DNA of 64,000 nucleotides from Pseudomonas sp. efr-133-TYG-5 (lineage in GTDB: Bacteria > Pseudomonadota > Gammaproteobacteria > Pseudomonadales > Pseudomonadaceae), in assembly GCF_030209175.1 (NCBI RefSeq), contig NZ_JARVSM010000003.1, positions 124,001-188,000 of the forward strand, read 5' to 3'. The position numbers and the translations under genes are program-made. Positions 34,523 through 42,879 of this stretch are shown one piece after another. Position 1 is the first letter of the stretch; every line of letters starts with the position of its first letter. Below the pieces are notes generated by a model. That model was not told the origin of the DNA, did no database searches, and saw only the letters and a program-made list of their open reading frames with translations.

Positions 34523-35485
34523 ATGAAACCGACACATTGCAAACGGCTGACCGCCCTGACCCTGTTGCTACTCGGTGCGGCCAGCCAGGTTCACGCCAGT
34601 GAGCTGTTCCCTAACCTGCCCGCCAAGACCATCGGCGTGCAGGTCAAGATCCAGAATTTTTCCGCCGCCGATGCCGGCTACATCAAAGCCGCCGGATTCA
34701 GTTTTGTGCGCTTCGGAGTATGGAGTGACAGCCTCAGCGCGGCGGCCTATCAGAAGCAGGTCAGCGAAGCGTTTGCGGCGGCGCGGTCGGCCGGCCTGCC
34801 GGTGCTGCTCACCGTGCGCGCCATCAAGCCATTGCCCGCCGCGCCCGGTAATACCGCCGAACTGACGACGGCCGGCAGCACCTTCGCCAATGCGCTGAGC
34901 ACGCTGGAGCAGACTTACCGCACTCAGTTGGTGGCGATCGAACTGTGGAATGAACCGGACCTGCCGACCTACTGGCCGACGGGCAGTTTCGACACCACAT
35001 TCGTGCCATTCATGAGTGGTGTGTGCCAGACGCTGCAGAGCAAGCCCGGCACCACGCCGGTCATCGGCTTTGGCTTCGCCCGGCCGCCGAGCGCGGGCTC
35101 GGCGTCGACGGTGGCGCTGAACCGCATCGTCAGCGAGTACCCCAAGTGCCTGAATGCGGTGTCCTATCACCCGTATGGCATGACGGCCACGCAGATCAGC
35201 AACGCCCAGGCGTTCATACAGCAGAACTTCCACCTGCCGGGGGTCATCAGCGAATGGGGCGTCTCCGCGCTCGGCTCCAACGGTGGCGATGAGGGCCAGG
35301 CTAGCAAAGTCGGTGCGTTCATTGCCGATGTGAAACGGCTCGGTATCCCGCTGACGTCGATCTACGAATGGAAGAACAGCGACACCGGCAGCAACGATCG
35401 CGAGAAAAACTTCGGCCTGCTGACCTCGGCCGGACAACCGAAACCGGCGAAAATGGCCGCCGAAGCCCAGCTGAACGGACAATAG
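34523..35485 (+). CDS. Secreted glycoside hydrolase (clan GH-A, PslG-like context)
   Basis: A 320-residue exported TIM-barrel glycosidase. A signal peptide (LTALTLLLLGAASQVHA) precedes the barrel. The clan GH-A acid/base is Glu144 in IELWNEPDLP and the nucleophile is Glu244 in GVISEWGVS, exactly 100 residues apart. NAVSYHPYG and YEWKNSD are typical active-site strands. It resembles GH39/GH5-type enzymes; its position beside an exopolysaccharide operon recalls P. aeruginosa PslG. It probably trims or degrades the polymer made here. ATG 34523 has a GGGAGAG ribosome site and is divergent from wzb. Confidence 0.85.
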   Translation: MKPTHCKRLTALTLLLLGAASQVHASELFPNLPAKTIGVQVKIQNFSAADAGYIKAAGFSFVRFGVWSDSLSAAAYQKQVSEAFAAARSAGLPVLLTVRAIKPLPAAPGNTAELTTAGSTFANALSTLEQTYRTQLVAIELWNEPDLPTYWPTGSFDTTFVPFMSGVCQTLQSKPGTTPVIGFGFARPPSAGSASTVALNRIVSEYPKCLNAVSYHPYGMTATQISNAQAFIQQNFHLPGVISEWGVSALGSNGGDEGQASKVGAFIADVKRLGIPLTSIYEWKNSDTGSNDREKNFGLLTSAGQPKPAKMAAEAQLNGQ

Positions 35486-35685
35486 CCGGGGTGTGACGGG
35501 GCGCTGGCGGTCAGTTGCTTTGAACCTGTGCGCGGTTTTGGCATCGTATTCATCGATACCGCGCCCCGCCTTTCAAACAGCCGTTTCCAGGTTGTTGCCC
35601 ACGGGGCGATCGATACGCGCGGATGCCCTTGAGTGGCCGTCAGCGCTCGGGTAATGTCACCAGACCCATAGGACAGAGCACGCCC

Positions 35686-36612
35686 ATGACTTCCAAGCTG
35701 GAACAACTCAAACAGTTCACCACCGTCGTTGCCGACACCGGCGACTTCGAAGCGATTTCCCGGGTCAAACCGGTCGACGCCACCACCAACCCTTCCCTGC
35801 TGCTCAAGGCCGCCGCCATTCCTGCCTACGCCGAGCTGCTGAACGCCTGCGTCAGCGACTGCAAGGGCGATGTCGGCCTGGCCAGCGACCGCTTTGGCGT
35901 CGCCGTCGGCGGGGAAATCCTCAAAGTGATTCCGGGGCGCATTTCCACCGAAGTGGATGCGCGCCTGTCGTTCGACAAGGATGCCGTGCTCAAGCGCGCG
36001 CACCGCCTGATCGAACTGTACGACAAGGCCGGCATCGGCCGTGACCGCGTGCTGATCAAGATCGCCTCGACCTGGGAAGGCATCCGCGCCGCCGAGGTCC
36101 TGGAAAAGGAAGGCATCCAGACCAACCTGACCCTGCTGTTCTCCTTCGCCCAGGCCGCGGCCTGCGCCGATGCCGGGGTGTTCCTGATTTCGCCGTTCGT
36201 GGGCCGCATCTACGACTGGTACAAGAAGGCCAACGGCAACGACTACACCGGTGCCGACGATCCGGGCGTGCAGTCCGTGACGCGCATCTACAACTACTAC
36301 AAGGCCAATGACTACAAGACCGTGGTCATGGGCGCGAGCTTCCGCAACCTCAACCAGATCGAGCAACTGGCCGGTTGCGACCGCCTGACCATCAGCCCCG
36401 ACCTGATCGACAAGCTGGCGGCAGACACCGGCAAGCTGGAGCGCAAACTCGCTCCGGGCCACGCCGGCGAAGCGCGTCTGAGCCTCAACGAGGCGCAATT
36501 CCGCTGGTTGTCCAACGAGGACGCCATGGCCACCGAGAAACTCGCCGAAGGCATCCGTCAGTTTGCCCGTGACCAGGAAAAACTCGAAGCACTGCTGCAA
36601 GCCAAGCTGTAA
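35686..36612 (+). CDS. tal: Transaldolase
   Basis: A 308-residue class I transaldolase of the TalB type, of the pentose phosphate pathway. Seen are [14 protein letters not shown], the Schiff-base lysine in [11 protein letters not shown], and [11 protein letters not shown] and [15 protein letters not shown] 35686 begins [11 protein letters not shown], the conserved N-terminus, after AGGACAGAG. A strong terminator follows. From memory, in P. aeruginosa tal lies next to dusA, whereas here uppP and the polysaccharide locus separate them. Confidence 0.96.
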   Translation: MTSKLEQLKQFTTVVADTGDFEAISRVKPVDATTNPSLLLKAAAIPAYAELLNACVSDCKGDVGLASDRFGVAVGGEILKVIPGRISTEVDARLSFDKDAVLKRAHRLIELYDKAGIGRDRVLIKIASTWEGIRAAEVLEKEGIQTNLTLLFSFAQAAACADAGVFLISPFVGRIYDWYKKANGNDYTGADDPGVQSVTRIYNYYKANDYKTVVMGASFRNLNQIEQLAGCDRLTISPDLIDKLAADTGKLERKLAPGHAGEARLSLNEAQFRWLSNEDAMATEKLAEGIRQFARDQEKLEALLQAKL

Positions 36613-36630
36613 TCGCTGCGGCGCAATGGC

Positions 36631-36667
36631 AAAAAGGGCGAACCCTCACGGGTTCGCCCTTTTTTTG
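36631..36667. terminator. Bidirectional intrinsic terminator between tal and rssC
   Basis: AGGGCGAACCC pairs with GGGTTCGCCCT over TCAC, with A and T runs on both sides, serving both convergent genes. Confidence 0.9.
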
Positions 36668-36684
36668 TCTGCAGTGGCTGGGTA

Positions 36685-37167
36685 TCAGTGCCTTTCGAGG
36701 GCATTCACCAGGTCATGAAACGCTTCGCGATTGGAGTCGTTCAGGCCCATGAGGATCTTGTGCGCTTCGAGCACCTTGATCCGCACCACTTCTTCCGACT
36801 GATCCTGATCCGGCAGGTCGTCGAGGCATTCCGGGCACGGCACGGGATGGTTGACGATATTGAACACCTGCTCGAAGCCCATCGATTGCAGCAGACGGGT
36901 GATGTCGTCGTGGGTGGTGACCACGGTCGGCAGCAGGCCGACCTTTTGCCGCGAGAGGATCGACAGCTTGGCCAGCAGGCCCAGCGTGGTGCTGTCGATG
37001 CTGCGGGTTTCGGTCAAATCGATCACGATCGCGTTGAAATTCAGCGCGGTGAAGATTTTTTCAATAGTCGCATCCAACGCCGAACACAGGGTCAGGCGAA
37101 CTTCACCGACGAACTTCAGGACGAAAGTGCCATCCTGCTCGGCGAACTGGATTCTACCGGTACTCAT
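36685..37167 (-). CDS. rssC: STAS-domain anti-anti-sigma factor (RssC-like)
   Basis: A 160-residue STAS protein. The phosphorylatable serine lies in ETRSIDSTTLGLLAKL (Ser56 by position). The C-terminal 50 residues (PCPECLDDLPDQDQSEE onward) extend beyond the STAS fold and contain a Cys pair. Its start codon overlaps the stop of the response regulator gene by one base, so the two are coupled. In Pseudomonas this pair is annotated as RssB-RssC, controlling RpoS; that assignment rests on synteny with tal and mlaA, recalled from P. aeruginosa PA2797/PA2798. Confidence 0.82.
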   Translation of the reverse strand: MSTGRIQFAEQDGTFVLKFVGEVRLTLCSALDATIEKIFTALNFNAIVIDLTETRSIDSTTLGLLAKLSILSRQKVGLLPTVVTTHDDITRLLQSMGFEQVFNIVNHPVPCPECLDDLPDQDQSEEVVRIKVLEAHKILMGLNDSNREAFHDLVNALERH

Positions 37168-38348
37168 TAAAGATTCCTGCTCAACACCAACAGGGCGATA
37201 TCATCCGGCATCTCCCCTAGCGTGGCCAATCCAAAAACCTGCCGCAGACCATCCAGGCTGCCGCCCGCCGACTTCACCTTCTGAGGCAAAGCGGCTTCTT
37301 TCTCTTTGAGTGTGGGTTCTGGCAAAAGGTCCAGAATGCCATCAGACATCAGCGTCAGGCTGAACGTCGGTGGCAACTCGAGCACGTGATCTTCGTAGGT
37401 GGCTTCATTGAAAAGCCCCACCGGCAGACCGCGACCCTCGAGGTAGCGAACACTGTCAGGCGTGTACAACACTGGCAACGGCAGATGGCCGCCGATGCTA
37501 TAGGTCAACAAACCGGTCTCCTCGTCGATGACTCCACCGACCATTGTGACGTGTTTACCCAGCTTACAACTGATCAGCCCCCGGTTGATATGACCAAGGA
37601 CTTCCGAAGGCTTGAATTCCGGCAGCGTGCCGTTGCGCTTGGACTCGAACAACAGGCGCGTGGTCATGAACTTCAACAGCACGGTGACGAAGGCCGAAGA
37701 AGCGCCATGCCCCGAAACGTCCGCCAGGTAGAAGGCGACCCGGCGCTCGTCGACGCGGAAATAATCGACAAAATCACCCGAGAGGTACAGCGAAGGGATG
37801 ATCTGGTGCGCAAACTTGAACTCGTCGATGCTCCACGGACTTTCCGGCAGCATGTTCATCTGCACCTGGCGACCGGCGTTCTGGTCTTCCTGGAGCAGGT
37901 TGAGGCTGGCTTCGAGCTCGCGGTTGGCCTTCTCCAGCTTCTCGCGGTAGCGCTGGTTTTCCAGCAGCAGGCGCGCACGATCCATGGCCCGGCGCACGGA
38001 ATGCTCGAGCACGGCCAGATCTTCGAGAGGCTTGATCAGGTAGTCCGCCGCACCCAGGCGCAGCGCCTCGACCGCGTCGTTCATCACGCCGGCACCCGAC
38101 ACCACGATCACCGGTGTCTGCGGTGAGCGCTCGGTGACCTGACGGATGAGTTCGAGACCGCCCATCTGCGGCATGCGCAGATCGCAGATGACCAAGTCGG
38201 GCGTGTCTTGCTCGAATACCTGAAGTCCCTGCTGGCCATTGCTGGCCTGCAAGACGCTGAAACCACTGTCTTCCAAATAGGCCGCGAGGCTCGCGCGCAC
38301 TACTTCGTCATCATCGATTATCAGCAGCGTGGCACTGGTTTTTGGCAT
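37167..38348 (-). CDS. rssB: Response regulator with PP2C-type phosphatase domain (RssB-like)
   Basis: A 393-residue regulator. The receiver (residues 1-125) has the acidic group in LLIIDDDEV, the phosphoacceptor Asp in LVICDLRMPQMGG, the Thr position as VVSGAG, and Lys in YLIKPLEDL. A coiled-coil linker (RYREKLEKANRELEASLN) leads to a SpoIIE/PP2C phosphatase domain with metal Asp in LSGDFVDYF and LADVSGHGASSAF, and MSDGILDLL and PDDIALLVL at the end. It probably dephosphorylates or otherwise switches RssC. Synteny with tal and mlaA supports the RssB call rather than HsbR. Confidence 0.85.
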   Translation of the reverse strand: MPKTSATLLIIDDDEVVRASLAAYLEDSGFSVLQASNGQQGLQVFEQDTPDLVICDLRMPQMGGLELIRQVTERSPQTPVIVVSGAGVMNDAVEALRLGAADYLIKPLEDLAVLEHSVRRAMDRARLLLENQRYREKLEKANRELEASLNLLQEDQNAGRQVQMNMLPESPWSIDEFKFAHQIIPSLYLSGDFVDYFRVDERRVAFYLADVSGHGASSAFVTVLLKFMTTRLLFESKRNGTLPEFKPSEVLGHINRGLISCKLGKHVTMVGGVIDEETGLLTYSIGGHLPLPVLYTPDSVRYLEGRGLPVGLFNEATYEDHVLELPPTFSLTLMSDGILDLLPEPTLKEKEAALPQKVKSAGGSLDGLRQVFGLATLGEMPDDIALLVLSRNL

Positions 38349-38671
38349 GTGGGCAAACGGCGCCAGAATTAGGTTGGCGTAGCAGGCGGGGCATCGGCCC
38401 GGCACAGACTACTGGATTCGCTTTCTAGCCTCTCTGCTGCACCGCTTCGGAGCGTCGACCCCGCGCACGGTTGCACCAGAGGTGCCCTTCTAAGGCGCAG
38501 ACGGTACTCCCATCCGCGGGGCGTTTCAAGCATGCGCCGATGGTCGCTTGAGGACTTTGTTTGTCAAATCACCGGGAGTTATAAGAACGGCCGGAACCGT
38601 AACCCAATGGAAGGACGGCCCCCACAAAAAAGGCGACTTCACGGTCGCCTTTCGCCTCTTGCCGCTGCGGA
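38349..38671. other. Intergenic region between rssB-like gene and mlaA
   Basis: About 320 bp without a gene. It contains the mlaA terminator near its right end and a sequence rich in short inverted repeats around 38460-38530; nothing else is recognised. Confidence 0.5.
38623..38652 (-). terminator. Intrinsic terminator of mlaA
   Basis: On the minus strand AGGCGAC (38650-38644) pairs with GTCGCCT (38637-38631) and a T run follows. Confidence 0.85.
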
Positions 38672-39361
38672 TCAGAAATCGTCTTCGACCTGACCGTCCT
38701 TGACCTTGAACTCGCGGTTCTGCAGGTAGGCATTGCGGATAAAGGTGTATTTGTCGCCGCTGATCAGCTTCTCGCTGGACAGCAGGTCGGCGCGGGTGTC
38801 GACGATGTTGAGGGCGAAAATCGAGTTACGCACCGGCACGTCGTTGATGTAGCGGTAGGCACCGGTGTAGCTGTCGACATACTTCGACGGGGCGTCACGC
38901 AGGGTGCTCGGGCCGAGCAGCGGCAGCATCACGTAAGGGCCGCTGCCGACGCCCCAGTAGCCGAGAGTCTGACCGAAATCTTCATCGCTGCGCTGCAGAC
39001 CCATCTTGGTACCGACGTCGAAGAAGCCGAGCAGGCCGAAGGTGGTGTTGAAGATCAGCCGTGCCGTGTCGACACCGGCAGCCGCCGGCTTGGCCTGGAG
39101 AATGTTGTTCGCCAGGTTGGTGACGTCACCGACGTTGCGGAACATGTTGTGGATGCCGTCTTCGAGGAACTGCGGCGTCACGTACTGGTAACCCTGCGCC
39201 AGCGGTTTCAGCGCGTAGGTGTCGACGAAATCGTTGAACTGAAAGATCGGCCGGTTGACGCTTTCCCAAGGATCATCTTCCGTTGCAGCCTGGGCGGCGA
39301 ACGGCACCAGCATGACGCTGGCACATACACAAAGCTGAGCGAGAGGGTTGCTCCAGCGCAT
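38672..39361 (-). CDS. mlaA: Outer-membrane lipid asymmetry protein MlaA (VacJ)
   Basis: A 229-residue MlaA/VacJ protein, the outer-membrane part of the Mla system that returns misplaced phospholipids from the outer leaflet. Family blocks are DPWESVNRPIFQFND, FLLGFF-like TTFGLLGFFDVGTKMG, FGQTLGYWGVGSGPYVMLPLLGPS (in two parts) and RDAPSKYVD. The export signal ends VPFAAQAATEDD and has no lipobox Cys, so this member seems not lipidated. ATG 39361 has an AAGGAG ribosome site, so the longer frame to 39499 is not the start. Confidence 0.93.
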   Translation of the reverse strand: MRWSNPLAQLCVCASVMLVPFAAQAATEDDPWESVNRPIFQFNDFVDTYALKPLAQGYQYVTPQFLEDGIHNMFRNVGDVTNLANNILQAKPAAAGVDTARLIFNTTFGLLGFFDVGTKMGLQRSDEDFGQTLGYWGVGSGPYVMLPLLGPSTLRDAPSKYVDSYTGAYRYINDVPVRNSIFALNIVDTRADLLSSEKLISGDKYTFIRNAYLQNREFKVKDGQVEDDF

Positions 39362-39546
39362 AGAAAACTCCTTGGAATAATACAGACGCGGCAACCGGGC
39401 CACGGCGTTAAGGCCGTCAGTATAAGACGGAAAAGCCACTTTAGGCAGATCCTGCGTAAAACCCTCCGTAGGACGCTTCGTCACGCACTTGTCATCCAAC
39501 TGTCACCGAGGCCGCTTAGCCTGATCGCTATTTCAGGGACGTTTTC

Positions 39547-40167
39547 ATGTCGCACGCTGAAGCCTTGCCTCTCGCCGCCCCCAACCTGACGGCCGTACTG
39601 TTCGGACTCAGCGGCTGCCTGGTGGACTTCGGTGCTCGCGCCCGAAATCACGCCAGTGCCTTGGCCGAACACGCCGACGCCACGCCCGGCGCGCTCGACA
39701 GCCTGCGCAGCCTACAGCGGCAACAGATTCCCTGCGCCTGGCTCGAGGAGTTGCCCCCTGCCCTCACCCAGGTCCTCGCAGCCGCCCTGCCGACCTGGAT
39801 CAAACCTTCGCAACACCTGGCAACAATCAATCCGTGGCCGGCACCGAATGCCTGCTGGCAAGCGCTGATGGCCTTGAATGTCGAACGCCTCGATGGCTGC
39901 GTGCTGGTCAGCGGCGAACCGCGCCTGCTGCAATCGGGCCTCAACGCCGGGTTGTGGACGATCGGCCTGGCCTCCTGTGGCTCGCTCTGCGGCCTGGCGC
40001 CGAGCGAATGGCAGGCCCTGAGCCAGAAGGAGCGCGAACAGTTGCGCGGCAAGGCCACTCTGCAGCTGTTCGGCCTCGGCGTGCACTCGGTGATCGATCA
40101 TCTGGGCGAGCTCGATACCTGCCTGGCGGACATCAGCCTGCGTCGGCTCAAAGGCGAAAAGCCCTGA
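39547..40167 (+). CDS. PhnX-like HAD protein with degraded active site
   Basis: A 206-residue protein resembling phosphonoacetaldehyde hydrolase-type HAD proteins. The motif I region is AVLFGLSGCLVDFGA, where the nucleophile Asp of the normal FDWAGT pattern is Gly20. The rest keeps the subfamily layout (PGALDSLRSLQRQQIPCAW, NPWPAPNACWQALMALNV, GCVLVSGEPRLLQSGLNAGLWTIGLA in pieces). Without the Asp a phosphoaspartyl intermediate cannot form, so hydrolase activity is unlikely. Neighbour genes suggest orthology with P. aeruginosa PA2803, recalled from memory. Function unknown. Confidence 0.8.
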   Translation: MSHAEALPLAAPNLTAVLFGLSGCLVDFGARARNHASALAEHADATPGALDSLRSLQRQQIPCAWLEELPPALTQVLAAALPTWIKPSQHLATINPWPAPNACWQALMALNVERLDGCVLVSGEPRLLQSGLNAGLWTIGLASCGSLCGLAPSEWQALSQKEREQLRGKATLQLFGLGVHSVIDHLGELDTCLADISLRRLKGEKP

Positions 40168-40276
40168 CCGGGATCATGCAGGTTGCAGCAGAGTGGATTA
40201 ATCTAAAGGTCGGCCATAGACCTTTGGCGCGCGTCTGCGGTCAATGCCAGTGCCTCTCGATAAAAAGGAAACCACC

Positions 40277-40540
40277 ATGCCCGCCCAAGAACTGCAAAAA
40301 CAGCTCGATACCCTGCGCGAGCAGCTGGAACAGAACCCGCCCCTGTCTGAAGCCGAGCGCGAAGACTTGCACGCGCTGATGCTGCAGATCGAATCCGAAA
40401 TCAAACTGGAGACTGCCACGCAAGACGCCAGCATTGCCGACGGCGTGAATCTGGCGGTTGATCGCTTCGAACTGGAACACCCGGCCATCGCCGGCACCCT
40501 GCGCAACATCGTCAACGCACTGGGCAGCATGGGCATCTGA
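40277..40540 (+). CDS. DUF4404 family small protein
   Basis: An 87-residue, mainly helical, acidic protein of the DUF4404 family (MPAQELQKQLDTLREQLEQN at the start, then PLSEAEREDLHALMLQIE, ending IVNALGSMGI). The heptad pattern of the first 60 residues suggests a coiled coil. ATG 40277 follows AAAAAGGAAACC, a good ribosome site. It ends at a bidirectional terminator. Function unknown. Confidence 0.85.
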   Translation: MPAQELQKQLDTLREQLEQNPPLSEAEREDLHALMLQIESEIKLETATQDASIADGVNLAVDRFELEHPAIAGTLRNIVNALGSMGI

Positions 40541-40553
40541 TTCGCGCCGATGC

Positions 40554-40586
40554 AAAAAAAGCCCTGCCATTGCTGGCAGGGCTTTT
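40554..40586. terminator. Bidirectional terminator between DUF4404 gene and queF
   Basis: AGCCCTGCC pairs with GGCAGGGCT over ATTGCT, flanked by an A run and a T run. Confidence 0.9.
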
Positions 40587-40613
40587 TCATTCAGCGTGCA
40601 AAACCTCGCGGGC

Positions 40614-41444
40614 TTACTGACGAACCAGTCGATGGTTCGGCAGCTGCACGCTTTCGGTGCTGCGATACGGGTTGATATCCAGGCCACCACGGCGCACATA
40701 ACGCGCGAAGACCGTGAGTTTTTCCGGTTTCAGCAGACGCTGCAGGTCGAGAAAGATCCGCTCCACGCATTGCTCGTGGAAGTCCGAGTGCTGGCGGAAG
40801 CTGACGATGTACTCCAGCAGGCTGGCGTGATCCAGCGCCGCGCCGCGGTACTCGACTACCACGCTGCCCCAGTCCGGCTGGCTGGTCACCGGGCAGTTGG
40901 ATTTGAGCAGATGGCTGTGCACGCTCTCCTCGACGATGCGCGAATCGTCGCAACGCAGCAGCTCGGGGCGCGGATGCTCGTAGTTGCTGACGCTGATATC
41001 CAGATCGTCGATGCATACGCCCGGCAGCGCCACGACGCCTTCGGCCTCGACCTCTTTCAGACTGCGTACACGTACGCCCACCGGCTTGCCGGCGGCGGCC
41101 GACAAATCCTTGACCAGCGTCGCTTCGAGGCTGGCGATATCGGCGAACGGCGTCTGGTTCAACGAGTTCAGGTAGAGCTTGAACGACTTCGACTCGATGA
41201 TGTTCGGCGAATCCGCCGGGATGCTGAATTCGCCGATCGCCACCACCGGTTTGCCCGACGGCAACAGCCACGACAGTTCGAAGCAGTTCCAGAAATCCAC
41301 GCCGGTATACGGCAGCGTTGCGGCGGTCAGGCCCAGCTCGGCCCATTTCGCGGTGCGCGGAATGGGGAACAGCAGGGAGGGTGTGTACGTGGCGATGTAT
41401 TCGCTGGACTTGCCCAGCGGCGAATGTTCGGCTGCGGGATGCAT
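40614..41444 (-). CDS. queF: NADPH-dependent 7-cyano-7-deazaguanine reductase QueF
   Basis: A 276-residue bimodular (type II) QueF that reduces preQ0 to preQ1 in queuosine biosynthesis. The QueF motif ESKSFKLY is at residues 84-91, and the catalytic Cys is Cys184 in [18 protein letters not shown] and [10 protein letters not shown] carry further active-site residues. Single gene, convergent with the DUF4404 gene. Confidence 0.96.
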   Translation of the reverse strand: MHPAAEHSPLGKSSEYIATYTPSLLFPIPRTAKWAELGLTAATLPYTGVDFWNCFELSWLLPSGKPVVAIGEFSIPADSPNIIESKSFKLYLNSLNQTPFADIASLEATLVKDLSAAAGKPVGVRVRSLKEVEAEGVVALPGVCIDDLDISVSNYEHPRPELLRCDDSRIVEESVHSHLLKSNCPVTSQPDWGSVVVEYRGAALDHASLLEYIVSFRQHSDFHEQCVERIFLDLQRLLKPEKLTVFARYVRRGGLDINPYRSTESVQLPNHRLVRQ

Positions 41445-41505
41445 GGCGGAAACCTGACTGAAGAATCAGCGGATTCTATCAGCCTTTGCTCGCGCCTTTG
41501 AGTGC

Positions 41506-42039
41506 TTACTGACTGACAGTCAGTTTGCCGACCATCCCGGCCTGGTAGTGCCCCGGAATATTGCAGGCGAACTCGAGGTTTACCGCCTTGCTGAACGTCC
41601 AGGTCAGCTCGCCCGTCTTGCCCGGCTCGACCAGCACGCTGTTGGGGTCGTCGTGCTGCATGCCGTGCGCCATCGAACCGTGATCCATGCCGGCCATGTC
41701 GTGGGACATTTCCTTGATCGCGGTAGGCGTGAGCATGCCGCTCTGCTGCATCTGCAACATTTCCTGCTGATGGCTGGCATGCATCGCCGCGTCGCCGAGG
41801 TTGAATTCATGCAGCAACTGGCCTTTATTCACCAGCACAAAGCGAACGGTCTCACCGGCCTTGATCTCGATGGCTCGCGGATCGAAGGACATGTCGCCCA
41901 TCGTCACTTCGATGCTGCGGCTGGCCTTGGCGGCCCGCGCCGGCTCGCCGAAATCGTAGGTCGGGGCCGGTGACGCCCACAGCGGCGAACTCAGCGCCAG
42001 CAGGCAGACGGCAAAGGCCGGACGGTTGCGCAAAAACAT
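41506..42039 (-). CDS. Exported cupredoxin-like copper-binding protein
   Basis: A 177-residue periplasmic cupredoxin. The signal peptide ends LSSPLWA. Copper ligands are the His in QLLHEFN and the Cys-His-Met set in FACNIPGHYQAGM. A Met/His-rich insert (EMSHDMAGMDHGSMAHGMQH) adds likely Cu(I) sites. It is divergent from copRS and shares their control region, so it is probably a copper-induced binding protein; P. aeruginosa has an equivalent gene near copR, from memory. I prefer ATG 42039 because GGAG lies 7 bases before it, while ATG 42045 has it only 1 base away. Confidence 0.85.
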   Translation of the reverse strand: MFLRNRPAFAVCLLALSSPLWASPAPTYDFGEPARAAKASRSIEVTMGDMSFDPRAIEIKAGETVRFVLVNKGQLLHEFNLGDAAMHASHQQEMLQMQQSGMLTPTAIKEMSHDMAGMDHGSMAHGMQHDDPNSVLVEPGKTGELTWTFSKAVNLEFACNIPGHYQAGMVGKLTVSQ

Positions 42040-42106
42040 AGTCATACTCCAGCAATGAGAGGTTCAGCCTGTGGGAAACTCTAGCCGGCCTGCGCTGGCA
42101 TCTACC

Positions 42107-42131
42107 TGACAGGCAGATTACAACTTTGTCA
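42107..42131. promoter_or_regulatory. Candidate CopR operator
   Basis: TGACA (42107-42111), TTACA (42118-42122) and TGTCA (42127-42131) give an 11-bp-spaced direct repeat plus an outer palindrome, in the space between the cupredoxin gene and copR. OmpR-type regulators often bind such sites. Confidence 0.45.
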
Positions 42132-42198
42132 GCTTGGGCCGCGCGGCCGATGCGCGCGGTATAAAGCCTTGTCCCGAACGCCTGACCAGAGCCGCCGC

Positions 42199-42879
42199 AT
42201 GAAACTGCTGATCGTCGAAGACCAACCGAAAACCGGCCATTACCTGCGCCAGGGCCTGACCGAGGCCGGTTTCAACACCGAACTGGTGGCTGACGGCAGC
42301 ACCGGCCAGCAACTGGCGCTGAGCGGCGAGTATGCGCTGTTGATTCTCGATGTGATGCTGCCCGGGCGCAACGGCTGGCAGATTCTGCAAGCCGTGCGCA
42401 GCGCCGGCCTCGAGACGCCGATCCTGTTCCTGACTGCCAAGGACACCGTGGAGGATCGGGTGCACGGCCTCGAACTCGGCGCCGACGACTATCTGGTCAA
42501 GCCCTTCGCGTTTTCCGAACTGCTGGCCCGGGTGCGCAGCCTGCTGCGTCGCGGCAATGCCCCCGCGCAGGAGACCAGCCTGCAACTGGCGGATCTGCGC
42601 CTGGACCTGATCCGCCGGCGGGTCGAACGCGGCGGCCAGCGCATCGACCTGACCGCCAAGGAATTTGCCCTGCTGGAAATGCTCCTGCGGCGCCAGGGCG
42701 AAGTGCTGCCCAAGTCGCTGATCGCCTCGCAGGTGTGGGACATGAATTTCGACAGCGATACCAATGTCATCGAAGTGGCGATCCGCCGCCTGCGCCTGAA
42801 GGTCGATGACGAGTTCGCCAATAAGCTGATCCACACCGTGCGCGGCATGGGTTATGTCCTCGAAGAGCGCCCGGCCTGA
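42199..42879 (+). CDS. copR: Copper-responsive response regulator CopR
   Basis: A 226-residue OmpR/PhoB-family regulator. Receiver: acidic pair in LLIVEDQ, phosphoacceptor in [13 protein letters not shown], Thr in LFLTAKD, Lys in YLVKPFAF. The winged-helix DNA-binding domain ends [19 protein letters not shown] and [10 protein letters not shown]. Sequence type matches the CusR/CopR heavy-metal group, and a copper-binding protein gene is divergent. The stop overlaps the copS start. ATG 42199 begins MKLLIVED, the usual start; the frame is open to 42169. Confidence 0.9.
   Translation: MKLLIVEDQPKTGHYLRQGLTEAGFNTELVADGSTGQQLALSGEYALLILDVMLPGRNGWQILQAVRSAGLETPILFLTAKDTVEDRVHGLELGADDYLVKPFAFSELLARVRSLLRRGNAPAQETSLQLADLRLDLIRRRVERGGQRIDLTAKEFALLEMLLRRQGEVLPKSLIASQVWDMNFDSDTNVIEVAIRRLRLKVDDEFANKLIHTVRGMGYVLEERPA

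Noticed and set aside
36685..38348. HsbA/HsbR pair (flagellar/biofilm switch)
   Set aside because: Domain architecture is similar, but HsbR has an additional kinase domain as I recall, and synteny with tal and mlaA fits RssB/RssC.
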